From Lolium rigidum (lineage: Eukaryota; Streptophyta; Magnoliopsida; Poales; Poaceae), in NCBI RefSeq assembly GCF_022539505.1, contig NC_061510.1:222416043-222480042 (forward strand): a stretch of 64,000 bases of DNA, in the 5' to 3' direction. The notes under the pieces are model-generated. The model was not told the DNA's origin and did no database searches. It worked only from the letters and a program-made list of their open reading frames with translations. Both the position numbers and the translations under genes were made by a program. Every line of letters starts with the position of its first letter. Within the stretch, counting starts at the first letter, position 1. Below, piece by piece: positions 44,451 to 55,828 of the stretch.

Positions 44451-45518
44451 GCTGGGCGACGCCCAGGCCCTTCTCCTCCCGACGCGGGCTTGCAACGCAG
44501 ACGCCCTAGCGCTGCTCCTCCCGACATGGCTTAGCGTCGCGTCGGCCCATCGCAGTGGCGGCCGGCGGCGGACCTACTGAAACCCGCTGGCAGCCTGGCA
44601 CACAACTGAAGAACCCCCTAGCACCGGGGCGTAGGAAGCTTCTAGCGTGATGATAAATTTGGCCAGAGAGGCGAAGCGTTCGGGAAGTCGGCGTGTTCTC
44701 GTTTGTTCGGTGGAAGCGGTGGTGGCAGGTCCACCCACGAGGCCACGATCATGGCACGATCATACAAACACCGGAAAACCGGAATTTGAAGGTCAAGAAA
44801 AAGAAAAAAACAACGGAGAGAGGGAGAGATAACCGGGAGAAATAAAAGAGCCACCGGACACTCGCGGTGACCTCGGTTTTGACACACGGAAATAAATGAC
44901 AGCCAAAACCACCCCTCATGACCCAGGCTGCATCTACAGTAAATAGAACAAACGTGTCAACGTCTGATTGGGTGGAATATGAAGTGAACAGTACCCAAAC
45001 TGTTAAGATTTCAGCATAGGGGGTTAACTTTTATATAGGTAATAATAATGAGGGTGTGAGGTGCTCAGGTTGGTGGATTTGGTTTTGGCAATGTTCATTT
45101 GCTATCCTAATCTCCATTGTTTTTCATTAAATGGGAAGTGACATATGCATATTGTTTTCCTAAAAGGGGAATATTTCCTCAGAGAGAACGGGGACGGGGA
45201 CGGCAGGTGTTACAGTTAAAAATCATAATTTCAGCCTAATTGTTTCACTCCTACTGTAACACTTTTTTTCTCTGTAATCGTGTAAATATTGGAGTCAATC
45301 TACTTCAGTTGTAGAGCACAAAATCCTTGATTTCCAATGTCAACTATACTATTTGTATACAGACAAGGTATGGACGAGTCAAAGAGGTGTTGTCCACGAG
45401 TTAAGAAAATCTCTATGAGCAACGCTCCAAAAAATTCTGAATATAGCATAAGTGAGCAAATCCTTATCTTGAATAATAAGATTGGACGCTCACCCATGTT
45501 CTTTTTGTTTACTTCTTA

Positions 45519-46330
45519 TTTATAAATGGGAGAATTGGTTATTTACCCAAAACTTCACCAGCCTTGGATCATCTACCCAAAGTTCATTGTGCATTGGTAA
45601 ATAACCCAGCAAGGACTTGAAAGCGAAACAAAAATTATAGAAGGACCCTAGCTAGAGCTTCTCGCGATTCACGAAGCTTAACTGCTTAAGGATACGATTG
45701 TTATACGATCGATCAGATCGAAACCCGCCAGTTCTGGATACCGCATACGTGCGCCACGAGCCAAGCCAGCGCCGTTCGCCGCGGCGGATCAATCACCTCG
45801 GTCTTCACCATTGAGAGAAGTCTCGCAGCCATCCCAACACCGTCCGACCTTCACACCAATATCATCCGCTCGTGATCACTGGCGTTGTCGCCGTCCGCCT
45901 GTACGTCCTGCCTTCGTCTGCCATGACCGTAGCGTCCCACCGCCGTGCACCTGTATGTCCCTGATTCTGACTCCATCTCTTCTTCTATTTCTAATTGTGT
46001 TGTACGGCCCGACCAGCGCCTCCAAAATTCATTGGTCAGTATAGGTGAGTCGGCACTTGATTTGTAACTTCAGTCCGAGGTAGTTGATGCAACTGATTCA
46101 TATTGATTGCAGACTTATGGAAGCCATGTATACTTGCACTGATTCACGTACTGTGAACTTGGTTTTGATCCAATCTACGTATAATGACTGGCTCTAATTA
46201 GGGTCCTGCTGTAGTTCTTTTTTTACACTCAAGTTCCTACTGGGTATTTTGCCAATGTACAGTGAACTTTGGGTAGATGATCCAAGGCTGGTGAAGTTTT
46301 GGGTAAATAACCAATTCTCCCTTTATAAAT
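45519..46330. mobile_element. Mutator-like non-autonomous element, 794 bases
   Basis: The element (45528-46321) has inverted repeats of about 75-80 bases beginning GGGAGAATTGGTTATTTACC. It is flanked by an exact 9-bp duplication, TTTATAAAT (45519-45527 and 46322-46330). A 9-bp duplication with long TIRs is diagnostic of Mutator-like elements. The interior includes a GC-rich stretch (about 45720-45960) unlike the ends, with exon-like composition, so a Pack-MULE carrying a gene fragment is possible. No transposase is encoded. Confidence 0.9.
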
Positions 46331-47551
46331 TTGTCAAGTGTAACGATTCTTCTCTCTATAGATCCAAATTCTCTAATCTCTTGATTAACTTAATATTTAT
46401 TCTCTTCCTTTCTACATTCAGTAAAGTAAAGTATATGATTTATCTGTCCATGACAATGATGTATTGGAAGCTCTAAGCTTGTGTGCACTACCATTGAATT
46501 TCTTATGGTTTTTTTGTTAGTATTTAGCAGAGAGTACATGCAGAATATGTCTTCCCTGTATATGTTTTATCTACAGAATGTGAAACAATCCTTTTATTTA
46601 CCTCAGCCTGATGCAATTATTGTTAAGAGTATATAGGTTTTTCATAGGACTGATGCAAGAAAGTGAAGAGAAACAACAAAGTTTCTATTGTAAAACACTC
46701 CAATGCCATATTATCGCTCTGCACCACCGTGCTTTCCAAAGGTAATAGACTCAATCTTCTATTAATTATATGGGATGCACTTATGGCTTTGGATTTCACA
46801 TACATGCTAATATATGTTATGGATTTGTGGGTTAGTTCTGCCAAAGAAATATCAACGCTAACTGCTGTTTGCACCGAAAAACAAATCTTTAAGAATTTTG
46901 GTTTAGGTACAGGAAAACAGATTTGCTACTTGAGAGAGTAATCCGGTCATTTGAGATTTTATTTTTGGACAGTGCAAGATGATTAGGGGATAGTTGTCAT
47001 TGACTTTAGAAATCGTGACTCAAACTAGGGTACCTTTCGTTTACAAATGTTTATCCTTTTCCAGGATGGAGTTACTTAAATTCACTATCAAGATACTTGG
47101 AGCGGCTTGAGTGGTTCATCGTAGAGATGTTAAAGATCTATTGCGTACAATATAAGTTGGATATAACTTAGGTGAATCCATCTTTACCTATTTTCTTTGA
47201 AAGGCATAATATACCAGTGTTGAATTATGGTCTCTGCCTTACTCTTTAATTGCCTGCAGTATTGTTAGATTTCTTTTTTCATCAGAAAAAAGTACATGCC
47301 ACCCCGTTTAATTAATCCATATTGTACCTTCAGCTTGGAGCTGATGCCGCCAAAGTGCATATTGTCGCTCGACATAGAGTCTATGCCAGCGACAAGATGT
47401 ACTTAGGCGGCATCGAATCCAAGATGATGGTGATGGCCATCTTCTTTAGCCCCTTGTCGGATCCAGAGGGTGCAATAAAATGTACCAGCAGATTGTCATC
47501 AGATCAGGTCACTAACTTGGATGTTTATTTTGTCTGCCTGTTGTAACTCCC

Positions 47552-47765
47552 GGTCTGTCTTTTTCTAACATGTTGTTTATATGCTTATGGTATTATATTG
47601 AAGCTTGAATCATTGTGCATATTTGAGTTTTCTCTAATATTGTGGCAAATTTAGTAAGTATCCGTCTGTCTCTTTCTAAAATGTTGTTTTATATGCCTAT
47701 GGTATTCTGTTGAGGCTTTGATCATGTGGCAGATTTGAGTTTCTCTTATCATGTGGAAAATTGTG
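47552..47765 (+). repeat. Tandem duplication of about 112 bases
   Basis: The two copies share GTCTGTCT(T/C)TTTCTAA, ATGTTGTTT and TGAGTTT blocks in the same order, with scattered differences. Confidence 0.7.
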
Positions 47766-47992
47766 GAAGGGTTTAGAGGTCAGGACGTTTTCGTGATTGA
47801 AACTATAGAATAACAGCTCAAAATGTAAAGCCCATTCATTTTGAGCAAATAAATAGCCTCTCATGTTAAAATATACTATTGATTTGGCATGCTACAACAT
47901 CTAGATTCATTCATGATGTTGTTGAGCTGCAAATTTAGATAATAGTTAAGTTTCCCGTGTTTTTGTTCATGGGGTAGCTCTGAAAAAATAAT

Positions 47993-48240
47993 AGGTCATT
48001 GTTTCTTGCATAACATCCTCACACTTTTGTCTATCTGATGTGTAATTATGGAACGGTGTTTCTTGCGCAACTTCTTCAATCTTTGATGCTTAATTATCGA
48101 TCATTGTTTCTTGCAACTCTTCTCCACGTACGCTTTTTCTGTATAGTGCTTAATTATGCATCACTATTTCTTGCATGACTTCTTCACGTTTTTGTCTATC
48201 TAATGCTTAATTATGGATCATGCTCTTGCATAGCTTACCT
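47993..48240 (+). repeat. Tandem repeat, about 4.5 units of 48-60 bases
   Basis: Each unit contains TTTCTTGCA, then an ACTTCTTCAC-like part, and ends in GTGCTTAATTAT or a variant. Unit length varies through indels. Confidence 0.75.
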
Positions 48241-50029
48241 CTTACTCTGGCAATACCTCTGCAGGATACAATTCTGTGATGCTTCCTGACTGTAGCAGTG
48301 GCATCAAGAAGAGATAGCTTCTTAACCTTGCTGGCCTGTTCTCTGTCAACTGTGGAGAAGATACCCAAGGTATGTCCATTTCCAATTGTAAATGCTAAGT
48401 CCATTCCAGCTGTCCATTTGATTCTGAATACGAACTCCACACGGTCGTTGAAATGCTATCTCTCCATTTCATGTCTTATGTATGCGTGCATGTATGCTTA
48501 TTTATTTTTCTTCCTGTATACAAATACATTGATCCAGATGTGGCTGCAAGTTCTCTGTTCCGCAGAAATGAGATTGGAACAAATTTGATATACGCTTGTG
48601 TTCCAACGAGATATTTTCATCAGTCGAACTGCTATTAGTAATCTGACAGAGCTAAGGAATATCAATGGTGGTAAGGTTTCAAATAATATACGTTGTACTT
48701 TTTACCATAAGAGATTAAGATCCTTATGTAGTTATGTTACCCGTGTAGCTGTGCACCAAGATTTTTATGATATATTTTTTCCCTTTAGCTTGATTTCTGA
48801 GACCCAAAAATATACATCAGTAGAAAGCTAGGATTATTTATTACCTGTCTTTTATGTTTGTTAATGTTCTTGACAAAAAGAATACAACAGTACAAAGCTA
48901 AGCTTATTTCACATTTATGCTTTATGTGTGTAAATGTTCCATCAGGCTACAGTTGTCTTGATATTGGTAAAGAAACTATTCAGATGATGTCAGTAAGTAC
49001 ATGTGTACATCTATGGTGAACAGTTAGTTAAATTATTATTACAAGCCATTGCATTTACAAATATTAGATGAACAATGCGGATCCGTGGTTGTTCCTTTCC
49101 ATATTCTAAAAGGTATGTTGATTTTGTTAGCTTTTACATGTGCTCTTTTGTCGTCAGTTCGCACCTGTAAACCTAGAACAAATAGTTCATGTAGATCTTT
49201 TTCCCCAAGCGAGAATACTATTTTGACTACTGTATTCACCGTCATAGGAAATTTATCTCCGATACATTGAATTTTATTGAGTATTGGAGGAGGAAGAAGG
49301 TTGGGCTGGAGCACCTCATGAGCTGTGGCAGCCAGGAGGGAGCTGGTTATACACGGAGGCGGAACTGGAGAATGCAGGGACAGTGGAAATGGAGCTTTAA
49401 CCTGCTCAAAGACAGAGAACTACAACAACAGTCGCATTTGCTTTCACGTTTACATGGTGGTGTCATGTATGTACGATGTGGAAGTTTTCCTGGTGGAAGA
49501 TGCAATTTCAAGTTCATTGTTTGAATAGTCACTCTTCCAGTTCCAGAGGACTGGGCTCTGCATTCTTTCCAGTTTTTCCTGTTTCAACACTGAAGAAGTT
49601 TTGGTTTCTTTGGTCACTTATTTTATCTGAATACTCTGCATGTGTGTACAATTCTTTTTTTTCCTTTTTTTAGATGGGAATAAAATGTAGATTTTTTTTT
49701 ACGAAAATAAGAATGGTGTTGTATTTGAGAGTAAAAAGGATAAGAAGGAAAATAAGGTGGCTTTCAACCAAATTTTCTGATAGTGTGAAGTTTATACCAT
49801 TAGAGTAGCTGCTAAAACAGAAGTAGATGCAAGATATTTTGCATATGGTTTAGATTCTTGGTACACTTGGTTTGCTGCTTTGATCCTAATTATATTGACA
49901 CGATCTTCACAGGATCGTGCGCCAAGGCGCACATCTAAATCTAGTTGTTATGGATTCCTCTGTTGTGACATGCATCACTTCCTATGCGGCAGCAGATGAC
50001 TCACTGGTTCTTCTGCTGCATTAACCTCG

Positions 50030-50460
50030 GTGGCTCCTTCTTCTGTCACCGATGGCACCCCTCTACGCGAAAAATATGTGGCACCTACTCGGCATCGAAC
50101 TCCTCCTCTACCACATAGCCATCCGATGGTTATTGTCCTTCAGTATCAGAAGAAGATCATATTTGACCTCTACGACCAAAATTTGTCCCCTATTTCAAAG
50201 ATTATCGCCCTGCTCTCAATGATCTAATTGGGGTTCTTCTATGGTGGAGGAGTTCAATGCACTCGCTACAAATGATACATGGGATCTTGTAGGTCCTCCA
50301 CTCCGTGCCAACATTTTATTTGGCAAATGGACTTTTTGTCACAAACTCAAGTCAGATGGATCTGTTGAATGATAGAAGGCATGTTCGGTGCTTCCTGGTT
50401 TCTCTCATTGCAAAGGTATTGAGTTTAATCACACTTTTTATATTGTTTTTTTACCTCTTA
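50030..50460 (+). pseudogene. Decayed copia polyprotein fragment
   Basis: The part 50243-50375 reads EEFNALATNDTWDLV and FGKWTFCHKLKSDGS, the start of the copia reverse transcriptase region. A stop follows and the sequence continues in a degenerate form to about 50460. The preceding 200 bases have a Pro/Ser-rich linker composition as found before this domain. No LTR is attached. Confidence 0.7.
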
Positions 50461-50686
50461 CAAGAAATTAGCCCAACCATCAACTCAACCTGAAGAGCGC
50501 TTTCCACTATGGTCATTACCAAAACAACCTATCCACTCGCTGACTTCTGAACCACATTGGGTACATAACGCATGGGGCACATCCCGACTAGAATCTCCTT
50601 GAGCTTTCCTTCTCCTCGCCTGAATCTCCGCGCTCACATGTGGGGTCGTGTGGCCTACAAACAAGCGTGACAAAATAGCACGGCTG

Positions 50687-50687
50687 C

Positions 50688-50718
<31 letters not shown>

Positions 50719-50720
50719 AG
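50687..50720 (+). repeat. C homopolymer joined to (CA)n
   Basis: About 18 C followed by a CA dinucleotide run. The C-run length may be affected by sequencing error. Confidence 0.85.
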
Positions 50721-50880
50721 TTGGGGCATCTACCTTGGATTGAATCAGAATATGCAGAAAAATGCTCCGGACACGAACAGTTCTAGAGTGGTTGGCAAGC
50801 TAAGAAAAAAAGGGATGAGGATCTTTACACGTGTGTTGGTCAAAAATAAAGTCTCTTCTTCATCAGTTTGGCAATGCTAC

Positions 50881-51120
50881 TACTACCTCCGTCCCAAGGA
50901 ATAAAGCGCACACGTATTTCAAGGCGAACTTTGACCATAAAAATTGAGTAAGAAAATCTTGATTATATTATATGTAATTAGTATCATTGGATTCGTATTG
51001 AAAAACACTTTTTAATGATGTTAATTTCATACAAAGAATCTTTATATATTTGAAGCAATTCTTAGTCAAACAAAAAGCACGTAAAATGAGGACGCCTTAT
51101 TCCTTGAATCGGAGGTAGTA
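50881..51120. mobile_element. Stowaway MITE, 240 bases
   Basis: It has TA-flanked inverted ends CTACCTCCGTCCCAAGGAATAA and the matching inverse TTATTCCTTGAATCGGAGGTAG. The interior is AT-rich without coding sequence. Confidence 0.85.
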
Positions 51121-51679
51121 TTAGAGTTACGATCGGAGGCACATTTGTTGTCTAGGGAACATCAGCGGGCTCATCTGATGCCTCATGATCTTCCGTTTCC
51201 CTGTTGCAGTATCACCGTATTCATGAAACATAGGATAGTTGTCATCATCCTCTTCTTCTTCGCTATTGTCTTTCATCATAACTCCTCTTTCTCCGTGCTT
51301 AGTCCAACAATTATAGTTGGGCATGAAACTGGACCGAAGCAGGTAAGTGTGAAGGGCGTCCGAGGAAGAGTAATATTTTTTATTCTGGGAGACAACACAT
51401 GAACAACACATGAAACCATCCATTTGTTTTCCACAGCCACACGGAGAAAACTTTTTAGGCCCGTAATGAACTTGTCACCGCGTCGGTCAACGTACATCCA
51501 TTGCCAGCTCATCTGGATTATATAATTAAATACATTAAAAACCATTACAGAATAACATGAATAGTGAAGCGATGTACATTGACACATGCATTTTATCAAT
51601 GACGGATGAAATGATAAAGTTGTTAACCGTGATCGAGAAGGAAAAAAGAGGAGAGAGCTTAAGTGTGGCTCGGACACTT

Positions 51680-51858
51680 CATATCATATTTGTCTTGTGT
51701 GAATTCAACCGGGACTAAAGGTCCCGATTGAACCTGACTAGACGTGGCCATACATCCGTGCGCGTTCGAGACTAGTGCTAACATTATTTCCTGTTTCAAA
51801 CACCACTGGAATTAATGCTTAGGATAGCTCCAAATAAAAGACCCGTTTTCTACTAGTG
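51680..51858. mobile_element. CACTA transposon end with subterminal palindrome
   Basis: The right end TTTTCTACTAGTG (51846-51858) is the inverse of CACTAGTAGAAAA, a CACTA terminus. About 120-150 bases inward the palindromic CCGGGACTAAAGGTCCCG (51709-51726) matches the subterminal repeats usual in grass CACTA elements. The other end is not found, so this is a fragment or a very decayed short element. Confidence 0.65.
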
Positions 51859-52154
51859 CTAGGAACCAAACTGTTTGATTAGGGCAATTTATAAGAAGAA
51901 AACGTGGCTGCCGGGACTGCTTGTTCTCCATCTACATGGTCGTTGAAGAGCGGAAGCGCAGGGTGCTCTAGTCCTGCCTAGATTGTGTCTTTCTACTGCG
52001 CGAGATGCGGTGGAGATGCCATCGGTCTACTAGCTTGCCCTACAACGGGAGGAACCGTTTAAAGCGTCCGAAATTGATTGGGCGATTAGCTTCACGTGAT
52101 CACGTCAAATCCCACGTTAAAGGGAACTCATTTTTCTTTGGTATAAACATTATT

Positions 52155-52333
52155 TTCTTCCAATAATCAGGCGCCTGTGGTGACTTCGTCAATTTCAAGA
52201 TCCAATCCGCCGGCTCAGTCTTCCGGAGGTGCTCATAGGGGTAGGGGTGTGCGTGTGTGCGTTCATAGGGGTGAGTGTATGCGCGTGTATGTGAGCGTCT
52301 GCGTTTGTACTGTGTTTCTCAAAAAAAAAAAAA
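52155..52333 (+). mobile_element. Non-LTR retroelement 3' end with poly(A)
   Basis: The sequence GGCGCCTGTGGTGACTTCG through a GT-rich stretch (CATAGGGGTGAGTGTATGCG) to TTTGTACTGTGTTTCTC and a 13-A tail is a familiar grass LINE/SINE-type 3' end. No target duplication was resolved. Confidence 0.55.
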
Positions 52334-54784
52334 GCAAATCAAAATATGATTTATTTCTCAGCAATAAATCCGGCCAGCAATTAATTACGACATTTTTTCT
52401 GTTTATTTTATGGGAGAAATATTATTTAAGATTTGTGTCGAATGTAATTAGACGATTTTCCATCAAAATTTCACGTGTTGGATACCCAAGATCTTATGGG
52501 ATGGGCATCGTCGAAGATATATCCATTGTATACCCCCTTGGCGGGGGTGAACCACATGTCAATAGCTCAAACTCCGAAAACAAGTTTAATCTCACTTCTC
52601 CAAAACCCAAAGGTGACACATGACACGACGTTGTTCGACACGCCTAGAGGTTGCAATGTGTCAGTCAGATGAGCCCTAGAGAGGACCCCACATCAATTAG
52701 AGAGGTGTGGACGTTCATTTTGCTTCGACAACATCCTGATTGGTGACATGTAGCGCAATCATGACTGATCGAGAGAGGTCACCATACCTGGTGACTGACG
52801 CATAGGTCCCAGATTGCGACCCGGATGGAATCATATACGAGTATTTTGGCCCGTTATGGATCATTCCCGCGCCTCCTGAAGGCAATCAAAGAAAAATATT
52901 GAACCACTGACTTGTATATTCCAATGAAGGTTCTCCGATAAATTTAATTTGAGCCGCAAGGACGAGGCTACATGCACACACGCAACTATTGAAGTAGTCA
53001 ATCAACATTGGTAAGAATACCAACACCAATATGTTAGAAAAAGTAAGCGAACAACTTGGTCAACGTCGATAGGGAGCAGAGAGTACGAATTACCATTGTT
53101 GAGGACATAAAAGACGGGAAAAATATTACGAGGATAATGCTTGTCATGATAACCATGAAAAAATATCTGATCGATGTGACAAAGCAAGATCGATGAGAAA
53201 AGAATTTCAATCCTCCTACAACATCATTGACGTCGGGAAGGAGATATCGTCGTTGAGCGAAGAGCTAATGTTCACTTATTATGGACGATGCCATATCCAT
53301 TAAGGCGGAGGTGACAAAGAAGATGCTACTAAAACCCTAACCTAATCTCTTGAAAACACTACTTTATTTAAAAAAAACCCATGCATACATCGGATTCCCC
53401 ATCCCTCCCGATGCCAGCGTGGCCGAAGGAGGTGCAACCAATCCGTGGAGGATGCGGATGTGGAGGCGACACTAGAGTTTTTAGGAGTGAACCGCTAAGT
53501 TTCACGAGACGGTCACACTTTCTTGTGTAAGGATTGCATAAATATAGAAAGAAGTCTCTCATTGAAGTAAAATTTGGAGCTTCCTGAAATCTGTCCATAA
53601 AGAACAGTTTTGAAAGATCATCCGGTGACACCTCAAATATGACGTCAAATGTAAAAAAAGTTAAAACAATAAAGTTGTAGGAATTTTTTGGCATAATTCT
53701 AGACATAAAATTCATCAAATTTCTCAGTTCTTCTGCCACATATGATCTGGGTTTACTATGGGGTGAAAACAATTTTGGGATTCCTAAAGTTGGTGACGTG
53801 ATTGACTCAAACTTTTGCTATATAGGATGGATTTGGCCAAGCCAGAACTTTATAAACTTGTGGGGATAGAGAGGAGGCCCAGGGAAGGTTGTAGAAGTGC
53901 CCAGCTTAATCGGAAATCCATCTTAGCTCCCGGGTGTAGATGATCTCGGTAACTGGACAAATCAGAATTGGACAGGTCGATCCGTATCGTTGTATTCTCG
54001 AGAGTATTATGGATGGGTTGACGATTATGGTACAGTGTCGCGACCACTGTTGCCTCGCATTCATTGAGACGGCCCAGCTGAGGGACGCACCAGAACAAAT
54101 GGATACATGACGACCTGGACTGACGTGCCGCGACCCCAACCGTGCGCGTAGAGGCTCAACGGTTCTCGGGCTCGAAATATGCGTCTGTTAAGTGGTCTGC
54201 GTGTCCGTTTGCGTCGCTCCGTAGATATATTTTGATCACTCGTTCGTTTGTTTCTGAGTGTGCTTCCAATGAGTGTGCTTCCAAACGATCCATTTTTATT
54301 TTCCAATAATATGTTTCATTCACCAAGTAAAGAACTACTCTACTACAAACTAAAGAGATAAAGCTCTTGCGTCCCTCCCTCGTCTGCTTCTCCGCCGCCC
54401 ACCGTGTGGCCGCTAGAGCTCGGTGCGCCGCCGCGTCCTCTAGCAGGCACTGCCACACCGTCTCGTTCGTGGCATCCTCGGCCTTCTTGTAAGCGGTGCC
54501 ACCAGAAATGATGGCTGGACTAGCCGTCAAGCGGACATCGAAGGAGGCGTGGGAGGCGATTCGAGCCATGCGCGTCGGTTCAGATCGCGTGCGGAAGGGC
54601 AAGGTGCAGCAGCTAAAGAAGGAATTTGAGATGACCTCATTCCGCGACTGACATGGGTATACCCTTCGGGTACCCATTATTAGTATACCTGGTTTGGCTC
54701 GGCCCAATATGGAGAAGGTCCAACAAGGCAACCCGAAGAAGTAGTCGACTAGAACTCTTGTAAAACCCTAGGCTGGTTGCATAT
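52334..54784. other. Gene-free repeat debris
   Basis: No recognisable gene. A minus-strand frame at 54156-54731 has no motif I know and its composition is like transposon-derived sequence (Ala/Arg-rich part, then retroelement-like text). The last 130 bases before 54785 (GAAGAAGTAGTCGACTAGAA) look like part of another gypsy LTR. Confidence 0.35.
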
Positions 54785-55826
54785 TGTTGCGGTCAGAAAT
54801 TCACCGGCGAGCAGCGACGGGCAACACCGTAGAGCCGGGAGGCTCCCAGGATTGCGGCTGACCCTGGTCCCTCAGGCGACGGTCCGCAAAGCCTTCTGGT
54901 ACACGCGTCCTGGTGCTTACGAGGGCGTGCCACCTGACCTATACCTGGTCAGGAAGGTGATGGATTGCTTCGACTAATTTCCTGCATGGCAAACACGTAA
55001 ACATTAAATACGAGCCCCAATCGGCTCTTAAATTGTTCTGTGGATCGGCTCAAAGAGCCGATTGCCCCATGGTTCATGTTAGATTTATAAGGACATGGGG
55101 ATCATGCTTTATCAATATCAAGCTAAACTAATCTACGATAGTCTAGGGTTTTCACCGTATAATCGGAACATCCTATGCGTAGTTGAGCCTAGCAGATACG
55201 TAAGATAACGGAAAACCAACCCTAAAGAGGCCTAAAAACCAACGTGAAGTTGATCCCCGGAACAATCCCTCTAGAGCTTAATAAACCACACCTCACGCAC
55301 TACCGGATCGTTCAACCCGTTTATAAGGCCTAACCATACAGGTATCAAACCAATCCTTGAGGAACAAGGAGCAACTATAACGGATCAGATCTACTAAATA
55401 AAGATTAAGCAAGATGCTGCCCCTACACCTGAGATAGGTGTAAGGGCAGCTAGATATCAAAGGGTAGCGTAACTAAACAATTGCATCGTGAAAGCATTGT
55501 GATCAACCCCAAAACACCTAAGATAAGGGTGTTGCTCGCCATCAAAAAGGCTTCAGCACGAGCAACACCAATAACGAAAAAACTGATACTGCCTAGATAG
55601 GCAGCATGTTGCTTACCCGGGAGAAACCCTCGAAACAAGGGGGTGGCGATGCGCCTAGATTGATTTGTTGTGAACGTGTTCGTCCTCCTTTCTCAATAAC
55701 CCTAGGTACATATTTATAGTCCAAGGGACTTTCTAATGCGGAAATAAACTAACCCGTGTACGGGCTAGACTCTATCTTTTAATTCTAACCGACACGTACC
55801 CTACTATATTTACAGATACACGGGCA
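54785..55826 (-). mobile_element. Minus-strand LTR (solo or partial) upstream of element B
   Basis: The plus strand begins TGTTGCGGTCAG and ends ATACACGGGCA, giving TG...CA ends 1042 bases apart. A minus-strand TATA-like box (CTATAAATATG, about 55709-55719) fits an LTR promoter. No internal retroelement sequence adjoins on the left, so it may be a solo LTR. Element B begins two bases after its right end. Confidence 0.55.
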
Positions 55827-55828
55827 AT

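Larger units (their letters stand above)
40240..45050 (-). mobile_element. Non-autonomous Helitron, minus strand
   Basis: On the minus strand the 3' end has a perfect 9-bp hairpin (40251-40271, arms GGTGCGGCG and its complement), eight bases later CTAG (40240-40243), then the expected T. The 5' end should lie near 45025-45055, where the minus strand reads ATTATTATTACCTATATAAA and then a C-run; the exact TC start is not settled. The interior is AT-rich with a GC-rich block at 43930-44600 and has no RepHel helicase sequence. It would be nested within the larger plus-strand candidate. Confidence 0.55.
46331..49916 (+). other. Intron-like region with short coding-like patches
   Basis: No complete gene is found. 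The patch 47332-47510 (GADAAKVHIVARHRVYASDK, then a hydrophobic run) is exon-like and ends in a possible splice donor at TCATCAGATCAG|GTCACT. A second patch at 49290-49420 has coding-like composition. Neither matches a family I know. Several short tandem duplications lie between them. Confidence 0.35.
37261..49944 (+). mobile_element. Candidate composite Helitron, plus strand
   Basis: The 3' end is well supported: a 7-bp perfect hairpin GTGCGCC-AA-GGCGCAC (49917-49932), then ATCTAAAT and CTAG (49941-49944) followed by T, as Helitrons require. The 5' end is uncertain. TCTACCATCTAAAGG at 37261, followed by a C-run and ACCGTCCGATT, resembles grass Helitron 5' ends, but the base before it is T rather than the expected A. 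The interior has GC-rich exon-like blocks, intron-like AT-rich parts and no RepHel coding sequence, as in non-autonomous gene-capturing Helitrons. Another Helitron and a Mutator-like element are nested inside. Confidence 0.35.

Noticed and set aside
54156..54731. Minus-strand 191-codon frame
   Set aside because: No recognisable motif, overlaps text that looks like retroelement LTR, and no splice or promoter context; not listed as a gene.
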